Notes under the pieces: model-generated | Seen by the model: only the letters and a program-made list of their open reading frames with translations | Told to the model about the DNA's origin: nothing | Databases searched by the model: none | Shown here: in pieces, positions 43,565-51,956 of the stretch | Numbering within the stretch: the first letter of the stretch is position 1 | How the letters are laid out: each line of letters begins with the position of its first letter | Assembly (NCBI RefSeq): GCF_015645465.1 | Contig: NZ_JADOEL010000003.1 | Coordinates: 124,001 to 188,000, forward strand | Direction: 5' to 3' | DNA: 64,000 nucleotides | From: Herminiimonas contaminans | GTDB lineage: Bacteria > Pseudomonadota > Gammaproteobacteria > Burkholderiales > Burkholderiaceae_D | Position numbers and translations under genes: made by a program

Positions 43565-44269
43565 TCAACGCGCGCGTGACTTGCGGTATTGATGAAGCAT
43601 TTCTTCCATCGTGCTCAGGCGTGATTCGGTTTGCAGTGGCAGCAGCGGCGAGTAGTTGATGCTTTGTATGACCCAGTCATTGCTACGTTCGCCGACGTCC
43701 AGCACATTGATGCAACCAGGAGCCTGCTCGATATTGCCCAGGAAGATGCGCTGGCTAGTGATCGCATACGACAGGAAGGCGCGGTTCACTCCACCGTGCA
43801 ATACCAGCAGCACGGTATCCCAGTCCGGGTCGGCGCGCAGCTTGTCTATGGCAGGATGGATGCGATCGAGTAATTCACCTACGCTTTCACCATCGAGGAA
43901 TTTTTTGTGTTCGGCCGCCATGCTGGCGAAGGCATGCGTGAAAGCTGCTTCGAGGTCGTCGTCATGGATGACTTCGAGTATACCGCCGCGCACTTCCTGA
44001 AACTCCGGCCATTGCTCCAGTTCGATTTGCTGTCCGGTTTCTGCCAGCACCCGGGTTGCTGACTCTATCGTGCGTGGCAGATTGGAAGTGATCACACGGT
44101 CGAACTGTATGCCTTGCGCGGCAAATTCTTTGCCCGCTGCCGTGGTCTGGATACGGCCTTTTTCATTCAACGGGACTTCGTCCGGCGGATAGGCTGTGCC
44201 ATCAGCATCGAAGTAGGTGACGTTGCCGTGACGCATCAGATAAATGCGTCGTCTTTTTTCAGTCGTCAT
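43565..44269 (-). CDS. Histidine phosphatase family protein
   Basis: 234 residues. The RHG motif with phospho-accepting His is in RIYLMRHGNVTYFD (about 9-22), the second Arg in TSNLPRTIESATRV (about 66), Glu in FQEVRGG (about 90), and the second catalytic His in LLVLHGGVNRAFL (about 153). This places it among phosphoglycerate-mutase-like phosphatases; the substrate is undefined. Its start overlaps the end of the enoyl-CoA hydratase gene by four bases, so the two are translated together, which hints at a shared CoA or acid degradation function. Confidence 0.9.
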   Translation of the reverse strand: MTTEKRRRIYLMRHGNVTYFDADGTAYPPDEVPLNEKGRIQTTAAGKEFAAQGIQFDRVITSNLPRTIESATRVLAETGQQIELEQWPEFQEVRGGILEVIHDDDLEAAFTHAFASMAAEHKKFLDGESVGELLDRIHPAIDKLRADPDWDTVLLVLHGGVNRAFLSYAITSQRIFLGNIEQAPGCINVLDVGERSNDWVIQSINYSPLLPLQTESRLSTMEEMLHQYRKSRAR

Positions 44270-45045
44270 TTGTAGTGCGGTTTTCTTTTTTCGAGGAATG
44301 CGTTGATGCCTTCCAGCGCATCGCGATGGTTGAGGCTTTCAACGAAGTGAAATTTTTCGGATTCGAAATGTTGTGCCAGTGTATTGCTGCTGCCTTCGCG
44401 TACCAGTGATTTGATGCGTTCGAGCGCGTGGCCGGACAGGGCCGCCAGATCGTCGGCCCATTGTTGCGCTACCGTGAGGGTAGTGCCGTCAGGCACCAGG
44501 CGATTGATCAGACCCAGTTCATGCAGGCGTGTCGCTTCGACCGCTTTACCTTCGAGCAGGATCTCAGTCGCCAGTTGGCGCGGCAAGGCCTGGGTCAGAA
44601 ACCAGGAGGCACCGCCGTCTGGCGTCAGGCCGACCTTGGAATAAGACATCGCGAATTTGCTATTGCTGCCTGCAACGATCAGATCGCATGCCAGTGCCAG
44701 CGAAAATCCAGCGCCAGCGGCCGCACCTTCGATAGCAGCGATGACGGGTTTAGGGCAATCACGTATGGCTTCGATCCAGCTGCGCAAGCTATCGACTGCC
44801 GCGCCTTGTTCATTCTTATCGATGGCGCGATGTTCCAGCAATTTATTGAGATTGCCGCCCGCGCAAAAGAAATTGTCGGCACCTGTCAGGATCACGGCGC
44901 GTATGGTGTCATCGCGCTCCGCGGTAGACAGCACTTCAACGGCCGCTGCAAACATGTCCGGATGCAAGGCGTTCTTGGCGCCAGGATTGGAGATGGTGAG
45001 GATCAGCGTAGCTTCGTGGCGGGATGCTTGGATTTCTGCAGACAT
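44266..45045 (-). CDS. Enoyl-CoA hydratase/isomerase family protein
   Basis: 259 residues of the crotonase fold. Oxyanion-hole segments are NFFCAGGNLNKL (about 58-69) and IEGAAAGAGFSLALACDLIVA (about 104-124, split here). The usual second catalytic Glu region reads KVGLTPDGGASWFL, where Asp-Gly replaces the common Glu-x-G, so chemistry other than simple hydration is possible. Close relatives have been named alternative oxepin-CoA hydrolases of phenylacetate breakdown, but no paa genes are near. It overlaps the histidine phosphatase gene and lies 86 bases after the aminotransferase gene, same direction. Confidence 0.87.
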   Translation of the reverse strand: MSAEIQASRHEATLILTISNPGAKNALHPDMFAAAVEVLSTAERDDTIRAVILTGADNFFCAGGNLNKLLEHRAIDKNEQGAAVDSLRSWIEAIRDCPKPVIAAIEGAAAGAGFSLALACDLIVAGSNSKFAMSYSKVGLTPDGGASWFLTQALPRQLATEILLEGKAVEATRLHELGLINRLVPDGTTLTVAQQWADDLAALSGHALERIKSLVREGSSNTLAQHFESEKFHFVESLNHRDALEGINAFLEKRKPHYK

Positions 45046-45131
45046 GATGGCCGTATGAAGTGGATAGATGGATTAAGAATATACAGGAAGCGTCGCTGCG
45101 GCGCGTATTTGAGCTGGGTACCTGTGCCTGC

Positions 45132-46313
45132 TTAAACTTTATTGAGTCGTTCCAGTGCGGTTTGCAGCGTCTGATCCTGTTTGGCAAAGCAGAAGCGGAT
45201 CACGCCAGCATCTTTGCCGTCTGCATAGAAAGCTGATACCGGAATCGCTGCTACGCCTATCTCTGTCGTCAGCCATTGCGCGAATTCGCTTTCCGGCAAA
45301 TCGGAAATGGCGCGATAGTCGACGCACTGGAAATAAGTACCGTCTGCTGGCAGAAGTTTGAAACGCGTGTTTTGCAAACCGGCACGGAACAGATCACGTT
45401 TGCGCTGGTAAAACCTCGGTAGTTCCAGATAGGGTTGCGGATCGCCCATATAGTGTGCGATTGCATGTTGCATAGGTGTGTTGACTGAGAACACATTGTA
45501 TTGATGCACTTTGCGGAACTCTGCGCTAAGGGCAGCAGGTGCGGCGACGTAGCCTATCTTCCAGCCGGTGACGTGATAGGTTTTGCCAAAGCTTGATACC
45601 ACAAAGGCACGCGCTGTCAGCTCGGGATGGCGGCATACGGATTCATGCTGCATGCCGTCATATACCATGTGTTCATACACTTCATCCGACAGCAGCAGGA
45701 TGTCGGTGCCGCGTACGATGTCGGCCAATGCTTGCAGATCGCGCGGATGCAGCACGGAGCCGGTCGGGTTATGCGGCGAGTTGATCATGATGAGGCGGGT
45801 TCTGCTGCTGACGGCAGCCGCGACTTTTTCCCATGGCACCAGATAACCAGCATTACCCAGTTCCATCTGGACGCAGACGGCTTTGCCACCCGCCAATGCA
45901 ATCGCTGGCAAGTAGCTATCGAAGGCTGGTTCGATCACGATGACTTCATCGCCGGGGCCTACGCAGCAGTGGATGGCGGTCAGCAGTGCCTGTGTTGCGC
46001 CTGCGGTGACTGTGATTTCATTCTGCGCATCGTAGTGATGCCCATACAACATGGCGATTTTTTTCGCGATGGCTACACGTAGGACAGGTGCGCCCGTCAT
46101 CAGCGGATATTGATTCAAACCACTTTGCATCGCATCGCTGACAGCAGTGATCAAGGCCGGATCACAGGAGAAATCAGGAAAGCCTTGCCCCAGGTTGACG
46201 GCTTTCTTCTCAGCCGCGAGCGCTGACATCAGGGTAAAGATGGTAGTGCCGACTTGTGGCAGCTTGCTCTGTATGGCCGGCGTGGCGAAATCAGGTGCTG
46301 AGTTGTTGGACAT
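45132..46313 (-). CDS. PLP-dependent aminotransferase (methionine aminotransferase-like, YbdL)
   Basis: 393 residues of aminotransferase class I/II. N-terminus TTIFTLMSALAAEKKAVNLGQGFPDF, then TAGATQALLTAIHC, the substrate-binding INSPHNPTGSVL (about 178), LLSDEVYEHMVYDG, and the PLP-binding Lys in SSFGKTYHVTGWKIGY (about 243). The NLGQGFPDF start and the KTYHVTGWKIG box are typical of YbdL and kynurenine aminotransferase relatives that transaminate methionine or aromatic acids. Follows the PIN gene by 28 bases, same strand. Confidence 0.93.
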   Translation of the reverse strand: MSNNSAPDFATPAIQSKLPQVGTTIFTLMSALAAEKKAVNLGQGFPDFSCDPALITAVSDAMQSGLNQYPLMTGAPVLRVAIAKKIAMLYGHHYDAQNEITVTAGATQALLTAIHCCVGPGDEVIVIEPAFDSYLPAIALAGGKAVCVQMELGNAGYLVPWEKVAAAVSSRTRLIMINSPHNPTGSVLHPRDLQALADIVRGTDILLLSDEVYEHMVYDGMQHESVCRHPELTARAFVVSSFGKTYHVTGWKIGYVAAPAALSAEFRKVHQYNVFSVNTPMQHAIAHYMGDPQPYLELPRFYQRKRDLFRAGLQNTRFKLLPADGTYFQCVDYRAISDLPESEFAQWLTTEIGVAAIPVSAFYADGKDAGVIRFCFAKQDQTLQTALERLNKV

Positions 46314-46341
46314 GTCTGAATGTGTGTAGGGCTGAAGCTGC

Positions 46342-46815
46342 CTATTCTAGCGCTTGCCGCGCCTGGCTTGCTTCCAGGGTCCAGGCCTCGGGTGTCATGA
46401 TGGAAAACAGGCCATCACGTCGTGTCTTGCGTGCGAGTTTTAACAAGGCCTTGTCCTTGGTAATCAGGACGTCGGCTTTGATGTCGCGTGACAGCTCCAG
46501 GAATTTTTGATCATCCTTGTCCTTGCAGACCGGCAGTTTAAGCGGTGCTTCGTCCGGCTCCGGTATCGGCAGGCAGCGTATCAGCGCATCGAATTCCGTC
46601 GTCACTTGTACGCGCGCAGCGTCATCCAGTTTGAGATGTGGGTAGCCGAGCACGATGCTCCACTCCTTGCGGCAGTCATCGCGTGTCAACGCTTCTACCT
46701 CACCGTTTTGCATGGCGTTGAGCAGCAGTGTCCAACGCGGATCGCGAAAGACGAACAGATCGAGGCAGACATTTGTGTCGAGCACGATGCGCTGAGGAAT
46801 CAGCTTCGGTATCAT
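46342..46815 (-). CDS. PIN-domain protein, putative toxin component
   Basis: 157 residues from the ATG at 46815; a TTG two codons earlier is an alternative. PIN nuclease signature: [15 protein letters not shown] (first Asp, about 13), Glu/Asp in [27 protein letters not shown] (about 100) and [15 protein letters not shown] (about 113). The family is annotated as toxin of PIN type in many genomes, but no antitoxin gene is adjacent: upstream is the divergent yaaA and downstream the aminotransferase. It may be a solitary RNase with a chromosomal role. Only 30 bases separate it from yaaA, so the two share a promoter region. Confidence 0.87.
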   Translation of the reverse strand: MIPKLIPQRIVLDTNVCLDLFVFRDPRWTLLLNAMQNGEVEALTRDDCRKEWSIVLGYPHLKLDDAARVQVTTEFDALIRCLPIPEPDEAPLKLPVCKDKDDQKFLELSRDIKADVLITKDKALLKLARKTRRDGLFSIMTPEAWTLEASQARQALE

Positions 46816-46845
46816 AGGCAAAATTATTCTTGTCCGGATGTAGAA

Positions 46846-47622
46846 ATGCTTATTGTTTTATCGCCTGCCAAAACCCTGGATTACGACACGCCCGCCCATA
46901 CCGAGATCAGCAGCAAACCTGACTTCATCAAACAATCCGCTGAGTTGATTGATATCCTGCGCTTGTCATCACCGGCACAGATTGCGAGCCTGATGCGTAT
47001 CTCTGATCCGTTGGCGAGCCTGAATGCTAATCGTTTTGCGGCCTGGTCGCCCAAATTTACGCAGAAAAATTCCAAGCAGGCGATGCTGGCATTCAATGGC
47101 GACGTTTATGAAGGACTGGATGCTGCCAGCCTGAGCGAGCAGCAACTGGCTTATGCGCAGTCGCATATCCGTATTTTATCCGGCTTGTACGGTGTCTTGC
47201 GTCCGCTCGACCTGATGCAACCGTATCGGCTGGAAATGGGTACCCGTCTGGCGAATCCCGCTGGCAAGGATCTGTATGCATTCTGGGGCAGCAGGGTGAC
47301 AGAGACGCTGAATCAGCGTATCGCCGAGCAGCAGTCGGAGGCGTTGGTCAATCTGGCATCGGAAGAATACTTCAAAGTAGTGAAGCCGACTTTGCTTAAG
47401 GCTCCAGTCATTACACCTGTGTTCCAGGACTGGAAAAACGGGCAATACAAGATCATTTCTTTTTATGCAAAAAGAGCGCGTGGGCTGATGGCAAGGTATG
47501 CCGCAACCGAGGGTATAACGCGTCCAAATGACCTTAAATCTTTCGACGTTGACGGTTATGCATTTGATGCAGATGCGTCAAATGAAAAAACCTGGATGTT
47601 CCGACGCAAGGTTGGGATTTAA
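46846..47622 (+). CDS. yaaA: YaaA family protein (peroxide stress response)
   Basis: 258 residues from the ATG at 46846 ([16 protein letters not shown], the family start); the frame extends back to 46507 over the PIN gene and is rejected. YaaA lowers free intracellular iron and protects DNA and proteins under H2O2 stress in E. coli, and binds DNA with a helix-hairpin-helix-like motif. Family marks are [14 protein letters not shown] (about 82), [45 protein letters not shown] and [13 protein letters not shown]. The stop region is overlapped by an array of TTTCC/GGAAA repeats. Confidence 0.95.
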   Translation: MLIVLSPAKTLDYDTPAHTEISSKPDFIKQSAELIDILRLSSPAQIASLMRISDPLASLNANRFAAWSPKFTQKNSKQAMLAFNGDVYEGLDAASLSEQQLAYAQSHIRILSGLYGVLRPLDLMQPYRLEMGTRLANPAGKDLYAFWGSRVTETLNQRIAEQQSEALVNLASEEYFKVVKPTLLKAPVITPVFQDWKNGQYKIISFYAKRARGLMARYAATEGITRPNDLKSFDVDGYAFDADASNEKTWMFRRKVGI

Positions 47623-47681
47623 TTTCCGCGGGGAAATAATATTTCCACATAGAAATCAATTACTTGCCTCGTGGAAATATT
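47622..47681. promoter_or_regulatory. Array of ATTTCC/GGAAAT half-sites after yaaA
   Basis: ATTTCC (47622-47627), GGAAAT (47632-47637), ATTTCC (47641-47646) and GGAAAT (47673-47678). They form the inverted repeats ATTTCC-GCGG-GGAAAT and GGAAATA-A-TATTTCC, and AATATTTCCAC/GTGGAAATATT is a perfect 11-base pair of arms 22 bases apart. Looks like a multi-site operator or a hairpin after yaaA. Confidence 0.5.
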
Positions 47682-48075
47682 CTCAGGTTTCGTCAGAAAT
47701 TTTTTAATGACAAGTATTTGTTAAATAATTGTCTAGGCTTTATATCATTTTTTACAGCAATATTGCTGCAATGCAATGAATTCCCTGCTGGCAAGCGCTT
47801 TCTGCCGAGAAAATTTCAAAATTGTTACAACAGCCATATTGAAAACAATTGTTAAATCAATGGCTTATCGTACAAATTTACAGTTGTGAAGCTACAACTT
47901 ATTGTAAGTTGGCCGCTCGGGGTGCATGCAAGTTCCCATATAATGCTTTCTGCATATAAACAATAAGAAAAAATTCTGTTTTTTGGTGTTGGGGCAAGGT
48001 GCAGTAATGCATTGCATGCGCGTTTTTGCGGCACACACAGTTGCCGGTTAGAGATATTGATCGGCCAGTTGTTAG
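47682..48075. other. A/T-rich promoter region of the secretion operon
   Basis: 394 bases without a gene, clearly richer in A/T than its surroundings in the first 200 bases. It contains the palindrome AACAATTGTT (47844-47853), the inverted repeat at 47895-47911, TATAAT at 47939-47944 and a leader of about 120 bases before the TolC-like gene. Such composition is typical of silenced or tightly controlled adhesin loci. Confidence 0.55.
47895..47944 (+). promoter_or_regulatory. Candidate activator site and promoter of the secretion operon
   Basis: Perfect inverted repeat CAACTTA-TTG-TAAGTTG (47895-47911) lies 27 bases ahead of TATAAT (47939-47944). There is no -35 consensus at the right distance. 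With a start near 47951 the repeat is centred about 48 bases upstream, where activators often bind. Confidence 0.45.
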
Positions 48076-49737
48076 ATGATTAGTACATTGAAATACAGAT
48101 TACTTTCGAGTATCCCTTTGCTGATTGCCTCACAATTGGCATTTGCGGCCCCATCGACTCCGGACACAGTTGCTCAATCAAATCTGTTTCGTTCCCGTCC
48201 TGGTTCAGGCGAGCAGCCTTTTACACAAGATATACAACGGCAAAAGCCGACCTCTGGCGACGAGGCGGTAGCACCTGTCGCGCCACCAGCGCTGCGTCTG
48301 CCGTCTGATGTGCCCAAGCGCAGCAAAGGTGAGAGTACTAATGCTGCCAAGGCTTCCGAAACCATGCAGGCAGATGGTTCGCGTGACGATGAAATCCTGC
48401 AATTGCTGCGCCAGTCAGACAAGGCATTTACCAATCCTGCCGTGCCTTTGCCGGATGGGATCACGGCCTTAAGCGATGGCCCGCTGCAAAACATGTTGTC
48501 GCTGGAGGAGGCGCTGGCACGTACCCTGCAAAACAGTTACAGCTACGCTGCTGCAAGTGCGCAGGCAGAAGGTGCGTTGTACGGCAAAAAAGCAGCGTTG
48601 GGACAATTGGGCCCGACCCTGGATGTACGCGCACAACGTGGTCGTGAGTACTCGGCGCCAGCTTCCATCATTAATCCAAATACTGGCCGTGCGTTGAGCA
48701 GCGATACGCATATCCGCTGGGATAACAGCGTGATCCTGCGTCAGCCGCTGTTTGCACCAGCTTCCTATTTCGAGTACCGCAAGCAGGCGTCACTGGCGAA
48801 TGCCGCAGACCTGCGCAAGGAAGATGCACGCGAAGCGCTGTACTACACCACTATCAAGGCTTATTACGATCTCTTGCGTAGCTATGTCGCGCTGACGTTT
48901 GCGCGTAGCTATACCGAGCGCATGGATACGCTGCAGGATTACATGAACAAGCGCTTGCAGGGCGGCGGCGCGAGCAAGGTTGATTTCGAACGTGTGCGTG
49001 GTCGTGCATTGAATGCGCGCTCGACCATGATCGAAGCGGAAGGCGTGCTCGAAAGTGCGATGGTTACATTGGCGCAATTGACAGGTGTACGCACTCAGCA
49101 ATTGGGTGTGCCGACCAAGATGATGCCGCTGGTACCAAACACTTCGCGCCTGGCGCTGGAACAGATTTACGAAAACAATCCGGCAGTGCGTGCGGCGCGT
49201 CAGGACACCGCAGCGGCAAGCGAAGAATTGAAATCAGCACGTTCACGTTTCTCTCCTAACTTTTCGATCGAAGTATCGCAGGCTCGTACTGATAATGCAG
49301 GTGGCGATGGTCGTCTGACCACAGATCGTCGCTACATGTTCGTGATGAATATGAACTTGCTCAACGGTGGTTCCGACTACTACTACCAAAAGCAAATCGG
49401 CAGCAAATACGTTGAGAAAGCGAATACGGCATCGGACCTCGAACGCAAGCTGAAAGAACAAATCGAGATCAACTACCGCACGCTGGACGCGGTAAAAAAA
49501 CGCATCACCATCGCGCGCCAGGCTTATCAGACCAATGCCGATGTGGCGGACGTCTTCCTGGAGCAACTGGCAACCGGCAACAAGCAATTGCTGGATGTAC
49601 TCGATGCCTACCAACAGGCTTATCTGTCGCGTGTCGAGTTGTCACAGTTGCTGTTCCTGCAGGCCGATATCAGCTATCAAATTTTGCGTAACACCGGGCG
49701 CGCTTCTTCCTTCGTGGAAGGCATGCAGCAGCCTTAA
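48076..49737 (+). CDS. TolC-family outer-membrane channel of a type I secretion system
   Basis: 553 residues. A signal peptide (about 1-24, SSIPLLIASQLAFA) is followed by about 110 residues of Pro/Ser-rich low-complexity sequence, then the outer-membrane efflux domain. Two repeats are seen: LSLEEALARTLQNSYSYAAA starting near 141, and LEQIYENNPAVRAARQDTAAASEELKSARSRFSPN starting near 358. The end is QLATGNKQLLDVLDAYQQAYLSRVELSQLL. Forms the trimeric duct through periplasm and outer membrane. First gene of the six-gene operon that ends with the giant repeat protein; corresponds to SiiC of Salmonella SPI-4. The unusually long N-terminal linker is not common in TolC. Confidence 0.93.
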   Translation: MISTLKYRLLSSIPLLIASQLAFAAPSTPDTVAQSNLFRSRPGSGEQPFTQDIQRQKPTSGDEAVAPVAPPALRLPSDVPKRSKGESTNAAKASETMQADGSRDDEILQLLRQSDKAFTNPAVPLPDGITALSDGPLQNMLSLEEALARTLQNSYSYAAASAQAEGALYGKKAALGQLGPTLDVRAQRGREYSAPASIINPNTGRALSSDTHIRWDNSVILRQPLFAPASYFEYRKQASLANAADLRKEDAREALYYTTIKAYYDLLRSYVALTFARSYTERMDTLQDYMNKRLQGGGASKVDFERVRGRALNARSTMIEAEGVLESAMVTLAQLTGVRTQQLGVPTKMMPLVPNTSRLALEQIYENNPAVRAARQDTAAASEELKSARSRFSPNFSIEVSQARTDNAGGDGRLTTDRRYMFVMNMNLLNGGSDYYYQKQIGSKYVEKANTASDLERKLKEQIEINYRTLDAVKKRITIARQAYQTNADVADVFLEQLATGNKQLLDVLDAYQQAYLSRVELSQLLFLQADISYQILRNTGRASSFVEGMQQP

Positions 49738-49758
49738 TGCAGTAATCCAGGGGGAAAG

Positions 49759-50538
49759 ATGGAAGGTGGTAAGGAACAGAATTTCTGGCCGGGCTTCGTA
49801 GACGCGCTATCCAACGTTGTGTTGGTGATGATCTTTGTCGTCGTCGTTTTCGTCGTCACGCTGTTCTACTATTCGCAAAAACTGGCTGCATTCAAGGCAG
49901 TGAAGTTCATCGAGAAGAAAGAGCTGCAGGAGCAGGTGCATACTCCATCCAAGGACCAGCCGAATATCAGTCGCCTGGATGATGGACAGAATCCGGATGC
50001 GGCACGCCTGAAAGCAGAGAGTCAGGAGCAGATCAAGGAAATCGCCGCATTGAAAGGGCAGGTCGCGCTGCTGCAAGCCAAGCTGAATAACAGCAGTACG
50101 TCCTTGCAAGGCAGCTTGCGCAGTGATGAAGGCGCACCGACCAAAGCGATCCAGATAGAAAAATCGCGTACTTCGACTGCCAGCGATACGCTGGCCGGTA
50201 TCAAGCTCGATGGCCGCAGCGATGCGGTCACTTTGCATTTTGATACAGACGGCGTCGAGCTCGACAAGAAAGCAGTGGCGGCGCTGGAAGCCAATCTCAA
50301 AGGCTGGACCCAGAAAATCAAAAGTAGTCAGGGCAAGCTGGTGGTGACCGGTGTGGTCGGTACGCTGGCGTATACCGAAGGTCGTCGTCGTGCCTACTAC
50401 CGCACGATCGCTGTGCGTAACTACCTGATCGACCAGGGCGTAGCGCCTAGCAGCGTCATCAGCCGCGTGGTACCGGGCAATGAAAATGTAGAAACCGATT
50501 CCAGCGTCGTGATCCAATACTCAGCGTCGGCCAAATGA
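49759..50538 (+). CDS. MotB/OmpA-like inner-membrane protein (SiiA-like) of the secretion operon
   Basis: 259 residues. One membrane helix at about 12-40 (GFVDALSNVVLVMIFVVVVF) begins with an Asp at residue 15, in the place of the proton-binding Asp of MotB (YAD-type) and, from memory, of the essential Asp of SPI-4 SiiA. A coiled-coil stretch follows (about 70-105), then an OmpA-type peptidoglycan-binding domain (about 155-256: DAVTLHFDTDGVELDKKAV, then GRRRAYYRTIAVRNYLIDQGV). The gene is 21 bases after the TolC-like gene and overlaps the adaptor gene by four bases. Together with the MotA-like protein at 51957 it is inferred to form a cell-wall-anchored proton channel energising secretion or adhesin movement. 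Confidence 0.85.
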   Translation: MEGGKEQNFWPGFVDALSNVVLVMIFVVVVFVVTLFYYSQKLAAFKAVKFIEKKELQEQVHTPSKDQPNISRLDDGQNPDAARLKAESQEQIKEIAALKGQVALLQAKLNNSSTSLQGSLRSDEGAPTKAIQIEKSRTSTASDTLAGIKLDGRSDAVTLHFDTDGVELDKKAVAALEANLKGWTQKIKSSQGKLVVTGVVGTLAYTEGRRRAYYRTIAVRNYLIDQGVAPSSVISRVVPGNENVETDSSVVIQYSASAK

Positions 50539-51905
50539 AATTCACCCGTCTATCCAGCTTTATAGCGCAGCGCCTCAAACGTGTCGAAAGTGCGACACGC
50601 AAGGCCGTGCCTGCGCTGGATCGCGGGATAGAGTCGTATCGCGAAATGCCAGGGCCTAAAGTATTTGTCCTGGCTTTGACGTTCGGTTTGTTGCTGCTGG
50701 TGATCTGGGCATACTTCGCGCCTATCGATATGGTGGTGCGCGGACAGGGACGTATCGTGCCATCTGACCATAACCAGATCATCCAGCATCTGGAAGGCGG
50801 CATCGTCTCGACTTTGGCAGTGCGTGAAGGTGCGGCCGTGCGCAAGGATCAGGTTTTGATCACGATACGCGATGTACGTGCAGCGTCGGATCAGGGCGAA
50901 GGCCAGGTCAAGCTGGCCGGTTTGCGCGCGCGCGTGGCGCGCCTGACTGCTGAAGCAAATGGTGCCAGCCAGTTGACCTTGCCAGCCGATATCGCGAACG
51001 ATGCATCGGCGCAGAATGAACAGGCTGCATTTATTGCACGCCAGGCCAAGTTGAGTGGCGAGCTGAGCATATTGCGTGAACAAACCACGCAGCGCCAGGC
51101 TGAGCTGAATGAAACCATCAGCCGTCAAAAAAGCCTGACCGATGAATTTAATCTCGCGCAACAGCAATACCAATTGGTACATGCGATGTTTTTGAAAAGC
51201 GCCGCGTCGCAGCTGGAAGATATCCAGTCGCAAGCACGTGCGCAGGATGTACGCAGCCGTCTGAATGCGGCCAGTTCCATGATCCCGCGTTTGCGCGCAG
51301 CGATTTCGGAAGCACAAGCCAAGGTGACTGATGGTGTCTCACGTTTCCGCGCTGAAGCACGCGCCGACCTGACGACCGCTGAAACCGAACTGGCGCGTTT
51401 GTCGGAAGAAATGAAATCGCGTAACGACCGGGTGCTGCGTTCTGAAGTCAAGGCACCTATGGATGGCGTGGTCAACCGCATCTTCGTCAATACCGTCGGT
51501 GGTGTGGTCAAGCCGGGTGATCCTATCCTGGAGATGACGCCTATCGATGACAAGGTGGTGGTCGAAGCGAATATCAGTCCTACTGACCGTGCTGAGCTTG
51601 CCATCGGCAAACCGGCGCGCGTCAAGGTGACCGCATATGACTATGGCGTGTTTGGTTCGATGGCAGGCAGGGTGACGGAGATCAGTGCCGATACAGTGCC
51701 GGAAGAACGCGGCGAGCGTCACTACCGCGTAAAGATAGAAGTCAGTCGTGACCCGGCACAACTCAAGAGCGCCAGCGATGGTTTGCCTTTGATGCCGGGT
51801 ATGACAGCCACTGCAGATATTGTGGTTGGCCGCCGCACCGTATGGCAATACCTGATGTCCCCGATTAATCGTTTCACGCAAAGTGCTTTGCGTGAGCCGC
51901 GATGA
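50535..51905 (+). CDS. HlyD-family membrane fusion protein of the type I secretion system
   Basis: 456 residues. A cytoplasmic N-terminus (about 1-38), one membrane helix (about 44-63, VLALTFGLLLLVIWAYF), then a lipoyl-type half motif IVPSDHNQIIQHLEGGIVSTLAVREG (about 77). A long coiled-coil hairpin (about 115-300, ending RLSEEMKSRNDRVLRSEVKAP) and the C-terminal beta domain follow, with GVVNRIFVNTVGGVVKPGDPI and MPGMTATADIVVGRRT. Links the ABC exporter to the TolC duct. ATGA overlap with the preceding gene. Corresponds to SiiD/HlyD/LapC. Confidence 0.96.
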   Translation: MKFTRLSSFIAQRLKRVESATRKAVPALDRGIESYREMPGPKVFVLALTFGLLLLVIWAYFAPIDMVVRGQGRIVPSDHNQIIQHLEGGIVSTLAVREGAAVRKDQVLITIRDVRAASDQGEGQVKLAGLRARVARLTAEANGASQLTLPADIANDASAQNEQAAFIARQAKLSGELSILREQTTQRQAELNETISRQKSLTDEFNLAQQQYQLVHAMFLKSAASQLEDIQSQARAQDVRSRLNAASSMIPRLRAAISEAQAKVTDGVSRFRAEARADLTTAETELARLSEEMKSRNDRVLRSEVKAPMDGVVNRIFVNTVGGVVKPGDPILEMTPIDDKVVVEANISPTDRAELAIGKPARVKVTAYDYGVFGSMAGRVTEISADTVPEERGERHYRVKIEVSRDPAQLKSASDGLPLMPGMTATADIVVGRRTVWQYLMSPINRFTQSALREPR

Positions 51906-51956
51906 TCCTGATAACAAAAATTTAATTTCAATTACCCGATCGGAATATCCAGCACC

